Shown piece after piece: positions 35,007 to 43,036 of a DNA stretch of 64,000 nucleotides. The stretch is taken from positions 2,356,001 through 2,420,000 of the forward strand of contig NZ_CP043929.1 of NCBI RefSeq assembly GCF_008632455.1, given 5' to 3'. A program made the translations under genes and the position numbers. Each line of letters starts with the position of its first letter. Position 1 is the stretch's first letter. Below the pieces are notes generated by a model. That model did not search any database. It saw only the letters and a list, made by a program, of their open reading frames with translations, and was not told the origin of the DNA. This DNA is from Methylomonas rhizoryzae (GTDB lineage Bacteria > Pseudomonadota > Gammaproteobacteria > Methylococcales > Methylomonadaceae).

Positions 35007-35969
35007 ATGCGCGATGTCACGCCTTTTTTAACAAATAGCGACTTTCCGCCGCTACGCCGCGGCGCGCTGCAAGTGCTGCAACTCAATCTGGGGTATTTGT
35101 GCAATCTGAGCTGTGTACATTGTCATGTCGATGCCGGCCCTAAACGCAAAGAATCGATGAGCGCGCAGACTATCGCGCAAGCCTTGGCCTTTGCCCGCGC
35201 CGCCGCGGTGCACACCTTGGATTTGACCGGCGGGGCGCCGGAAATGCACCCGAACTTCCAAGCGTTAGTGGAACAAGCCAGCGAACAAGGCTTAAACGTT
35301 ATCGATCGTTGCAATTTAACGATTTTGCAGCATCCGGACTACCGGTATTTGCCCGCGTTTTTAGCCGAACAACGGGTCGAGATAGTCGCTTCCCTACCCT
35401 GTTACCTGCAGGACAATGTAGATAAGCAACGCGGCAAGGGCGTTTTTGCCGACAGCATCGCCGCACTCAAGCATTTGAACCGGTTAGGCTACGGCCGAGT
35501 AGACAGCGGCTTGGCGCTGAATCTGGTATACAACCCGCAAGGCCCTACGCTGCCGCCCGCACAATTGGGTTTGGAACAAGCCTACAAAAACCATTTGCAA
35601 CAAGAATACGGTATTGTCTTCAACCGTTTGTTTGCCATGACTAACATGCCTATCCAACGTTTCGGCAGCACCTTGCTGAGTCAAGGTAGACTACCGGCTT
35701 ACCTGGACTTGCTGAGGCAAAATTTCCGGCGCGAAAATTTGTCGAATTTGATGTGTCTTAATACGTTAAGCGTCGACTGGCAGGGCTATGTTTACGACTG
35801 CGATTTCAACCAAATGCTGGCCATGCCGCTCGGCGGTTTCGACGCTGCCAGGCGCCATATCGCCGAACTGCAGGTCGCCGATTTGCCGGGCGCCCCCATA
35901 GCAACGGCCGGGCATTGTTTCGGGTGTACCGCCGGGCAAGGCAGCAGTTGCGGCGGTGCGTTAGCGTAA
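35007..35969 (+). CDS. arsS: ArsS-type radical SAM/Cys-rich protein
   Basis: The 320-residue enzyme has a radical SAM cluster motif 'CNLSCVHC' (CxxxCxxC) near residue 30, then 'LDLTGGAPEMHP' for SAM binding. Its Cys-rich C-terminal domain ends 'HCFGCTAGQGSSCGGALA'. This is the architecture of the ArsS family named for arsenosugar formation, in which a 5'-deoxyadenosyl radical would be joined to an arsenical. That role is assigned by family name; other products are possible. The start at 35007 follows the DUF3047 stop directly. Confidence 0.88.
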   Translation: MRDVTPFLTNSDFPPLRRGALQVLQLNLGYLCNLSCVHCHVDAGPKRKESMSAQTIAQALAFARAAAVHTLDLTGGAPEMHPNFQALVEQASEQGLNVIDRCNLTILQHPDYRYLPAFLAEQRVEIVASLPCYLQDNVDKQRGKGVFADSIAALKHLNRLGYGRVDSGLALNLVYNPQGPTLPPAQLGLEQAYKNHLQQEYGIVFNRLFAMTNMPIQRFGSTLLSQGRLPAYLDLLRQNFRRENLSNLMCLNTLSVDWQGYVYDCDFNQMLAMPLGGFDAARRHIAELQVADLPGAPIATAGHCFGCTAGQGSSCGGALA

Positions 35970-36003
35970 GCCGGCGCCGATGTTATTGAATTGAGGGGTT
36001 GCC

Positions 36004-38151
36004 ATGACTGCATCCAAAATAAAGCTGGCCTTGTTACTCGGCGTACTGATTGCGATGTTTTTGCTTTCCGATCTGCCGCATTACTTAACGCTGGAAAATT
36101 TAAAAGCGCAACAAAACGAAATCGAAGCCTATCGCCTTAACCATCCTTTTGCCGCAATGATGGGGTATCTTGGCCTGTATATCGCGGTGACCGGCCTTTC
36201 TCTGCCCGGAGCGGCGGTGTTGACCATTGCCGGCGGCGGCATTTTTGGCTTGTTCTGGAGCACCGTGCTGGTATCGTTCGCCTCCAGCATAGGCGCTACC
36301 CTGGCGTTTTTGGCGGCCCGGTTTTTGTTTAGAGATTGGGTACGGGCTAAATTCGGCTCCCGGCTAAAAGCGATAGAAGCGGGTCTGCAACGCGACGGGC
36401 CTTATTATTTGTTCAGCTTGCGCCTGGTACCGATATTCCCGTTTTTTCTGATCAATCTGGCCATGGGCTTGACGCCGATGAAAACGGCCACGTTTTACTG
36501 GGTCAGTCAGGCCGGCATGCTGGCGGGCACGCTGGTCTACGTCAACGCCGGCACTCAATTGGCGCAAATCGAATCGGCGGCCGACATCATGTCGTCCGGC
36601 CTGATTGTCTCGTTTGCCTTGTTGGGTTTGTTTCCGCTGTTGGCCAAACGCGCGCTCGACTATCTGCAACAACGGAAAATTGTTGCCCGCTGGCCCAAAC
36701 CGGCCCGTTTCGATCACAATCTGGTGGTCATCGGCGGCGGTGCCGGCGGTTTGGTCACCGCTTATCTAGCCGCCGCGCTAAAAGCCAAGGTTACCCTGGT
36801 CGAGAAAGAGCGGATGGGCGGCGATTGCTTAAACACCGGCTGCGTGCCGTCCAAAGCGTTGTTGAAATCGGCTCAGTTAGTCGCGCTAATCCGCCGGGCC
36901 GGCGAGTTCGGCCTCAAAAACGCCTCAGCGGAAGTGGATTTTCCCGCGGTAATGCGGCAAGTGCGGCAAGCGGTCGCGCAAGTGGCGCCGCACGATTCGG
37001 TAGAGCGCTACCGTTCATTAGGGGTAAACGTCATACAAGGCACGGCGAATATCGTATCGCCATGGCAGGTCGAGGTCAGCAGCGCCTCCGGGGTAGAAAC
37101 CCTCAGCACCCGCGCCATCGTCATTGCCGCCGGCGCTCATCCCGTAGTCCCCGTCATCCCCGGACTCGAGCATATCGACTATTTAACCTCCGATACGATT
37201 TGGAACCTGCAACAACTGCCGGATCGACTTTTGATATTGGGCGGCGGGCCTATCGGCTGCGAGCTCGCACAAGCGTTTGCCCGGTTGGGAAGCCGAGTCA
37301 CCCAAGTGGAAATGTTGCCGCGTTTGCTGATCAAGGAAGATCCCGAAGTATCCGAATGTATTGCCGCTAGCCTGGTCGCCGACGGCGTGGACTTGCGTCT
37401 AGGCCACACCGCGAAACGTTTTGATCATTCGACCGGACAGGCACGCATAATCGCCGAATGCGCCGGACGGGAAGTGGAAATCGCATTCGACCGGGTCGTG
37501 TTGGCGATAGGCCGAGCCGCTACTGTGGAGGGTTACGGCGCGGAAAACTTGGGGTTAGCGTTATCCGCTCGGCGCACTATCGCTACGGACGCTTATCAGC
37601 GCACCAATTACCCTACTATTTTTGCCGTCGGCGATGTGGCAGGGCCTTACCAGTTTACGCATACCGCGGCGCATCAAGCCTGGTATGCCGCAATCAACGC
37701 GCTGTTCGGCCAAATCAAAGCGTTTCGTACCGATTACTCGGCGGTGCCTTGGGCCACGTTTACCGATCCTGAAGTGGCCAGGGTCGGACTCAACGAACAA
37801 GATGCCCAGTCCGAAGGCGTCGCTTACGAGGTTTCGCACTATTCACTAGCCGACCTGGATAGGGCTATAACCGATCGCGCCACCGCTGGCTTCGTAAAAG
37901 TTTTGACCGTACCCGGTAGCGATAAAATTTTAGGCGCCGCCATCGTTGGCCGGCATGCGGCCGAATCGATCGGCGAATTTGTGTTAGCCATGAGCAACGG
38001 CCTAGGATTGAACAAAATCCTAGGCAGCATACACATATACCCTACCCTGGCCGAGGCCAACCAACACGTAGCCGGCGTTTGGAAACGCAATCATGCCCCC
38101 CGCACGTTGCTCACAATTTTGCAGCGCTACCATGCCTGGATGCGCGGATGA
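36004..38151 (+). CDS. TVP38/TMEM64 membrane domain fused to a mercuric reductase-like flavoprotein
   Basis: In the 715-residue protein, residues 1-225 are a VTT (DedA-like) membrane domain with 'SLPGAAVLTIAGGGIFG' and 'RLVPIFPFFLINLAMG'. Residues about 238-700 are a class I pyridine nucleotide disulfide oxidoreductase. It has FAD motif 'VVIGGGAGGLVTAYLAA', redox pair 'CLNTGC', NAD(P) motif 'LILGGGPIGCELAQAF' and C-terminal 'GSIHIYPTLAEA'. There is no N-terminal HMA domain and no C-terminal Cys pair of true MerA, so the substrate is likely not Hg(II). It is flavin chemistry tethered to the inner membrane. Confidence 0.9.
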   Translation: MTASKIKLALLLGVLIAMFLLSDLPHYLTLENLKAQQNEIEAYRLNHPFAAMMGYLGLYIAVTGLSLPGAAVLTIAGGGIFGLFWSTVLVSFASSIGATLAFLAARFLFRDWVRAKFGSRLKAIEAGLQRDGPYYLFSLRLVPIFPFFLINLAMGLTPMKTATFYWVSQAGMLAGTLVYVNAGTQLAQIESAADIMSSGLIVSFALLGLFPLLAKRALDYLQQRKIVARWPKPARFDHNLVVIGGGAGGLVTAYLAAALKAKVTLVEKERMGGDCLNTGCVPSKALLKSAQLVALIRRAGEFGLKNASAEVDFPAVMRQVRQAVAQVAPHDSVERYRSLGVNVIQGTANIVSPWQVEVSSASGVETLSTRAIVIAAGAHPVVPVIPGLEHIDYLTSDTIWNLQQLPDRLLILGGGPIGCELAQAFARLGSRVTQVEMLPRLLIKEDPEVSECIAASLVADGVDLRLGHTAKRFDHSTGQARIIAECAGREVEIAFDRVVLAIGRAATVEGYGAENLGLALSARRTIATDAYQRTNYPTIFAVGDVAGPYQFTHTAAHQAWYAAINALFGQIKAFRTDYSAVPWATFTDPEVARVGLNEQDAQSEGVAYEVSHYSLADLDRAITDRATAGFVKVLTVPGSDKILGAAIVGRHAAESIGEFVLAMSNGLGLNKILGSIHIYPTLAEANQHVAGVWKRNHAPRTLLTILQRYHAWMRG

Positions 38152-38831
38152 CAGCCTCCATCAGCATTGTGATACCGATTTACAATGAAGCCGCAGGATT
38201 AAAAGCGCATTTGACCGGTTTGCAAGCCTTGCGTCCGGATTGCGAAATCATTGCGGTAGACGGCGGCAGCAACGATTCCAGCGCGGCAATCGCGCTGCCC
38301 TTAGTCGACTGCCTGCTCGGCAGCCCGCGCGGCCGAGCCCGGCAGATGAACGCCGGCGCGGCGCTGGCCCGTGCGGACATAGTGCTGTTTTTGCACGCCG
38401 ACACGGTGTTGCCGCCGCAAGCGCCGCAAACGATTCGTCAAGCGCTGGCTAACGGCGGTGTTTGGGGCCGCTTCGACCTCGGCTTCGCTAGTGCGGAGCC
38501 GATTTTTACCGTGATCGCGGCCATGATGAACTGGCGCTCGCGACTGACAGGCATCGCGACCGGAGACCAGGCGATATTCGTGCGCAGAACCGCGTTCGAA
38601 GCAGTGCGGGGATTCCCGGAAATCCAGTTGATGGAAGACATTGCGTTGAGCAAGCTCTTAAAATCGCTTGCCCCGCCTTGTTGTTTGCGGGCGAAAGTGC
38701 TCACCTCGGCCCGGCGTTGGCGACAATTCGGGGTTTTACGTACCGTTATCGCGATGTGGGTCTGGCGTTGGCGTTATTTTTGCGGCGCCGATCCGGCGTT
38801 GTTGGCCGCTGAATACTATAAGGACTCTTAA
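38148..38831 (+). CDS. Family 2 glycosyltransferase, TIGR04283 (arsenosugar-type) family
   Basis: The 227-residue protein has a GT-A fold with 'ISIVIPIYNEAAGLKAHL', 'EIIAVDGGSNDSS' and 'FLHADTVLPP' (DxD-like HAD). 'RGRARQMNAGA' is the family hallmark, and 'GDQAIFVRR' follows. It is probably cytosolic and adds a sugar within this cluster's pathway. The start at 38148 overlaps the flavoprotein stop by 4 bases. Confidence 0.88.
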   Translation: MTASISIVIPIYNEAAGLKAHLTGLQALRPDCEIIAVDGGSNDSSAAIALPLVDCLLGSPRGRARQMNAGAALARADIVLFLHADTVLPPQAPQTIRQALANGGVWGRFDLGFASAEPIFTVIAAMMNWRSRLTGIATGDQAIFVRRTAFEAVRGFPEIQLMEDIALSKLLKSLAPPCCLRAKVLTSARRWRQFGVLRTVIAMWVWRWRYFCGADPALLAAEYYKDS

Positions 38832-38832
38832 T

Positions 38833-39624
38833 ATGGAAGCTGCACTCCGCTTTGGCGTGTTTTTCGTAATCTTCGCCGTCATGGCAAGTTGGGAATGGTG
38901 GAAACCGTTGCGCCAGCCGCGCTTGGCGCGAATCCGGCGCTGGCCTATCAATTTGGGTCTGGCTGCTTTGAATACCGTGTTACTGAGAATCACGCTCGGT
39001 TCGGCTGCTTGGTCGGCCGCACAAACGGCTAGTGCCTATGGCTTCGGGCTGTTTAATTTATTCCGTCTACCCGAAATTCCAACCGGCTTATTGAGTCTGC
39101 TTTGCTTGGATTGTGCGATTTACGCCCAGCATGTCGCAGCGCACCGCTGGCAGTGGTTTTGGCAATTGCATCAAGTACACCACTCGGATTTAGACTTCGA
39201 TACCACCACGGCACTACGCTTTCATCCCTTCGAAATCGTTTTGTCCATGATTTATAAAGTGCTGGTGACGGCACTTTTGGGCGTACCGCCGGCGGCAGTG
39301 GTGGTATTCGAAATCGTGTTGAACGGCTGCGCATTGTTCAATCACGGCAACGTCAGCCTGCCGGCGGCTTGGGAAAAGCCTTTGCGTCAATTGCTCGTCA
39401 CCCCGGCCCTGCATAGGATTCATCATTCTTCGCTACGTTCGGAAACGGACAGTAATTACGGTTTTTGCTTATCCTGCTGGGATCGTTGCTTTGGCACCTT
39501 ATGCACAAAAGCGAGTTTGCCCGCTGCCGAGATTACTATAGGATTATCCGAACTTCGCGATCCGCACCGATTAAGTTTTTTCCGGCTTATGCTGCTACCG
39601 TTTCACTTTAAACGTAAGTTTTGA
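38833..39624 (+). CDS. Sterol desaturase/fatty acid hydroxylase-like membrane protein
   Basis: The 263-residue protein has four or so membrane spans and the His-box di-iron motifs of the superfamily: 'HRWQWFWQLHQVHHSD', 'RFHPFE', 'FNHGNVSLP' and 'HRIHHSS'. It oxidises a lipid-like substrate with O2. It starts one base after the glycosyltransferase stop and ends three bases before the next gene, so it belongs firmly to the same operon. Confidence 0.88.
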   Translation: MEAALRFGVFFVIFAVMASWEWWKPLRQPRLARIRRWPINLGLAALNTVLLRITLGSAAWSAAQTASAYGFGLFNLFRLPEIPTGLLSLLCLDCAIYAQHVAAHRWQWFWQLHQVHHSDLDFDTTTALRFHPFEIVLSMIYKVLVTALLGVPPAAVVVFEIVLNGCALFNHGNVSLPAAWEKPLRQLLVTPALHRIHHSSLRSETDSNYGFCLSCWDRCFGTLCTKASLPAAEITIGLSELRDPHRLSFFRLMLLPFHFKRKF

Positions 39625-39627
39625 CGC

Positions 39628-40263
39628 ATGGATTATTTGTTTCCCGATAGTGTGTTGTTGATTTTGTGCAAAGCGCCGGTACCCGGCCAAGTCAAAACCC
39701 GCTTGATTCCGGCGCTCAACGCACAAGAAGCCGCCGCCGCACATAAGCATTTAACGCTGATGACGTTGGAACGCGCGCTCGAACAACGATTATGTCCGGT
39801 CATACTGTATTGCGCGCCGGACTGTTCCCATCCTTTTTTTCAGGAATGCGCGAAAACTTACCCCCTGATCTTAAGAAAGCAAAGCGACGGCGATTTAGGC
39901 GCTAAGATGCTGGATGCCTTGAGCGTTGCCTTGTCAACCTACCGGCACGCCTTGTTGGTCGGCTGCGATTGCCCAAGTTTGGCGGCGGATGATTTGCGCT
40001 ACGGTTTGGAACTGCTGAGCGCAGAGCAAGATGTAGTGATTGCGCCCAGCGAAGACGGCGGCTATACCCTAATCGGCATGAGCCGCGTAGTGCCGGAGTT
40101 GTTCACCGATATGCCATGGGGTAGCGAGCAAGTCATGCAAGCGACTCGGCAATGCGCCGGCAAGCTGGGTTTACGCTTGCATGAATTGGCCTCGCAATGG
40201 GACATCGATACCGAAGAAGATTGGTTACGCTACGTGCGCAGCCGCCGTAGCGAGCCGGGTTAG
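39628..40263 (+). CDS. Glycosyltransferase/nucleotidyltransferase-like, TIGR04282 (arsenosugar-type) family
   Basis: The 211-residue protein has 'CKAPVPGQVKTRLIPAL' (the family's start motif), 'LLVGCDCPSLAADDL' and 'APSEDGGYTLIGMSR'. This is a GT-A fold related to CofC/MobA-like nucleotidyltransferases. It probably activates or transfers a sugar together with the TIGR04283 partner. It is the last gene of the operon. The following 185 bases hold no gene and no clear terminator. Confidence 0.88.
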   Translation: MDYLFPDSVLLILCKAPVPGQVKTRLIPALNAQEAAAAHKHLTLMTLERALEQRLCPVILYCAPDCSHPFFQECAKTYPLILRKQSDGDLGAKMLDALSVALSTYRHALLVGCDCPSLAADDLRYGLELLSAEQDVVIAPSEDGGYTLIGMSRVVPELFTDMPWGSEQVMQATRQCAGKLGLRLHELASQWDIDTEEDWLRYVRSRRSEPG

Positions 40264-40448
40264 CCCTTTGGTAAACCGCAGCAGCGTCGACAATATCCGT
40301 AAGTTCATCGGGCATGGACTGCTGCGCGCCCTCGCAACAACCACGGCATTGCTCCCATGAAAACTCTCGGAATAACCTCGGCCGCGAGAACCATGGAACC
40401 TCCATATAGCCCTGTTACCGTTCGTTTTATTGAAGCTGGAACGCGAAT

Positions 40449-40916
40449 TCAAAACGGAATATCGTCATCGAAATCGTCGTAACTGGCAGGCGACGGCTGC
40501 GAGGACATAGGCGCAGACGCAGGCGGGCGGTTATCGGCGTCACGGCCGGGCGGCGGCGCGGTGTCGGCATAACTGGCCGTCCCGCCGCTACGGCTGTCCA
40601 ACATATTCATCGTCTCGCCAACGATTTCGGTCGTGTAGCGGTCCTGGCCGTCTTGCCCCTGCCACTTCTGCGTCCGAATCCGCCCTTCGACGTAAACCTG
40701 ACTGCCCTTGCGCAGATAGTCGCTGGCAACTTTGGCCGTTTGGCCGAAAAACACGACTCGGTGCCACTCGGTCTCTTCCTTGCGCTCTCCGGTGTTACGG
40801 TCTTTCCAGCGCCGACTGGTGGCCAGACGGATAGTGGTAATCTGATCGCCGCTGGGCATGAAACGTACTTCAGGGTCTGCACCCAAACGCCCGATCAGCA
40901 TGACTTTGTTCAACAT
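40449..40916 (-). CDS. ssb: Single-stranded DNA-binding protein
   Basis: The 155-residue protein has an OB-fold start 'MLNKVMLIGRLGADPEVRFM', 'EWHRVVFFGQTAKVASDYL' and 'YVEGRIRTQKW'. A Gly/Pro/Ser-rich linker leads to the acidic tip 'DDFDDDIPF' that docks RecQ, exonuclease I and other partners. It binds ssDNA as a tetramer. It lies 37 bases downstream of the MFS gene on the same strand, as in many gammaproteobacteria. Confidence 0.97.
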   Translation of the reverse strand: MLNKVMLIGRLGADPEVRFMPSGDQITTIRLATSRRWKDRNTGERKEETEWHRVVFFGQTAKVASDYLRKGSQVYVEGRIRTQKWQGQDGQDRYTTEIVGETMNMLDSRSGGTASYADTAPPPGRDADNRPPASAPMSSQPSPASYDDFDDDIPF

Positions 40917-40953
40917 GTTGCACTCCGTGAGTAAAATTCAAGTCAAGGACAAC

Positions 40954-42339
40954 TCAGTGCCATTGCTTTAAAAAGACGTTTAATTCGTTCTTGTTCAACA
41001 CTTGGCTGTCGATTTTCAAGTATGCGGTATTTTCTTCGAAGTGCAGCCGCACTTCTTCGATGCCGTTGATGGCCAATAACCGGCGGGAAAACTCGCTGCC
41101 CCGTTCCGGTTCGACCTCTTTCAACGACAACAACAAATTCACCAAATAGCGCGGCGGCGACATGAAATATGCAACGGCTACCCAGCTGGCGGCAACCGCC
41201 GCGGAAAACACGAACACCGACGTAGGGCCATACTCGCCGTACAACCAACCGCCACAGGCTCCCCCTAGAAATGCACCGATAAATTGAGCGCTGGAATAGA
41301 TACCCATGGCGGTACCTTTCAAGTCCCCCGGCGCGGTTTTGGAAATCAACGATGGTAACGTTGCTTCCAGCAAATTGAAGCCGCAAAAAAACACCCATAA
41401 GCAGGCAATCAAGCCGGCCAAGTCTCTGCCGAACAACACATAGCCGAGATTGGCGATGACTAATGATGCAATCGCGCCGATAAACACCGGTTTCATCCGG
41501 CGTTTTTTCTCGGCGACGACAATGAAGGGTATCATTGCCGCCATGGAAGTCACCAATACCGGTAAATAGACCAACCAATGTCTGGCGCTATCCAAACCGG
41601 CGTCGCGCATCATCAACGGCACGACGACGAAGCTGGCCATTAGGATCAGATGCAGTGCGAAAATGCCGTAGTTCAAACGCAGCAAGTCGGCATTGGCGAT
41701 GACCGAACTCAATTCTGACGGGATGTACTCGGCGTCGCGATGCACGGAAATTTTTTCCGGATTCGGCACTACGAACAACACAACCAAGATCGCCAAGATC
41801 GCCAAAAACGCGATTAGCCAAAAGATGCCGGCGATGCCGAAATGGTGGGCGACGACCGGTCCTAACGTCATCGCGACCCCAAAAGAAACGCCTATGCTGG
41901 CGCCTATGGTTGCCATGGCTTTCGTGCGGTTTACTTCCTGAGTCAAGTCGGCGACCAAAGCCATGACCGCCGCCGAAACCGCGCCGCAACCTTGCAAGGC
42001 GCGTCCGATTAAAATGCCGTAGATGTCGCCGGCTAGAGCCGCCACCACGCTACCCAGTAAAAACAGCAATAAACCGATGATAATGACCGTTTTCCGATTG
42101 AACTTGTCGGATAACAAGCCGAAAGGAATTTGCAGGATTGCTTGCGTCAAACCGTAAATTCCCATGGTTAAACCGACCAGCTTGGGCGTCGAGCCCGGCA
42201 TTTGTTCGGTAAACAAAGACAATACCGGCAACAGCATGAACAATCCCAGCATCCTCAGCGAATAAATGCCGGCTAATGACACTGTCGCCCGCTTTTCCAT
42301 CGCGGTCATTGAACCGGAAACATCCTGAACCTGTGTCAA
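40954..42339 (-). CDS. yajR: MFS transporter with C-terminal ferredoxin-like domain (YajR type)
   Basis: The 461-residue protein has twelve spans with 'SLRMLGLFMLLPVLSL' (helix 1), 'GIYGLTQAILQIPFG' and 'LLSDKFNRKTVI' (motif A), and 'NRTKAMATIGASIG'. Residues about 395-461 form a small soluble domain ('AINGIEEVRLHFEENTAYLK') corresponding to the YAM domain of YajR. It is a proton-coupled exporter of unknown substrate. Confidence 0.85.
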   Translation of the reverse strand: MTQVQDVSGSMTAMEKRATVSLAGIYSLRMLGLFMLLPVLSLFTEQMPGSTPKLVGLTMGIYGLTQAILQIPFGLLSDKFNRKTVIIIGLLLFLLGSVVAALAGDIYGILIGRALQGCGAVSAAVMALVADLTQEVNRTKAMATIGASIGVSFGVAMTLGPVVAHHFGIAGIFWLIAFLAILAILVVLFVVPNPEKISVHRDAEYIPSELSSVIANADLLRLNYGIFALHLILMASFVVVPLMMRDAGLDSARHWLVYLPVLVTSMAAMIPFIVVAEKKRRMKPVFIGAIASLVIANLGYVLFGRDLAGLIACLWVFFCGFNLLEATLPSLISKTAPGDLKGTAMGIYSSAQFIGAFLGGACGGWLYGEYGPTSVFVFSAAVAASWVAVAYFMSPPRYLVNLLLSLKEVEPERGSEFSRRLLAINGIEEVRLHFEENTAYLKIDSQVLNKNELNVFLKQWH

Positions 42340-42639
42340 AACCCACTCCTCGATTTGTCTTGATGTTGAAGCGGGCTATAGTACCAGTTTTACCGTTTTC
42401 CTCTCCAGCATCAGATGCGTATCGGGGGTTATTCACCAAGGTGGAAAGGCAGCGGGTTAATTTTCCGATAATATATTCACGCCAAAATTGCGGCGCGACG
42501 GCACTCGCGTCGATAAGCATTTCGGCGAATAGCCTGAGCTATACTGCTGCGTTACGGTTCCAGTGAAATTGTGGATGATCGAGCGGCTGCGGGATTTTCG
42601 CCGACTGGCTGGATTGGTTAACCCACTTTGAGATATTTA
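42340..42639. other. Divergent promoter region, no gene
   Basis: It lies between the yajR start and the small lipoprotein-like gene. Frames are short and nothing else is recognised. uvrA, often found opposite this MFS-ssb pair, is not here. Confidence 0.45.
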
Positions 42640-43020
42640 ATGGCTTATCCCGGATTCAATTTATTTCCGGCGGCTGTGGCAACGTTGTTGACGACGGTTG
42701 CTTGTTCCGCAGTTATTCCCGCTTCAGGACCCTTCGACAGCTTTGCCGCTTACGCGGAGTCGGTGTTCAGACGTCAAAACGAATTGAGCAGCCGTTTGAT
42801 GATGTTAAGCGCTTCCAACCTACTTCAGGACACCGAACAGCTCGACGACGCCGAGCACGCGATGAACGACGCTTGCCATCTGTTGACCGAATACGCGGAG
42901 CGGGAAAATGCCGGCGAATCCATCAGCCTCATGTTCAAGCGGCAAGTCAAAGACAGCATAGAAGTTTGCGATCTGCAAATACACCAGCTGGAGCAAATGT
43001 TGCTGACCTTAGGTCATTGA
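42640..43020 (+). CDS. Small exported protein, possible lipoprotein
   Basis: The 126-residue protein has an N-terminal hydrophobic stretch ending 'LLTTVAC', a weak lipobox. The mature part is helical ('RRQNELSSRLMMLSASNLLQ') and acidic. It has no recognised domain. ATG at 42640 is preferred to TTG at 42628. It ends 16 bases before recC. Confidence 0.55.
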   Translation: MAYPGFNLFPAAVATLLTTVACSAVIPASGPFDSFAAYAESVFRRQNELSSRLMMLSASNLLQDTEQLDDAEHAMNDACHLLTEYAERENAGESISLMFKRQVKDSIEVCDLQIHQLEQMLLTLGH

Positions 43021-43036
43021 TAGCGCCAGAGCCGAC

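Noticed and set aside
36004..38151. Mercury resistance operon
   Set aside because: No merT, merP or merR is nearby, and the flavoprotein lacks the C-terminal Cys pair and HMA domain of MerA.
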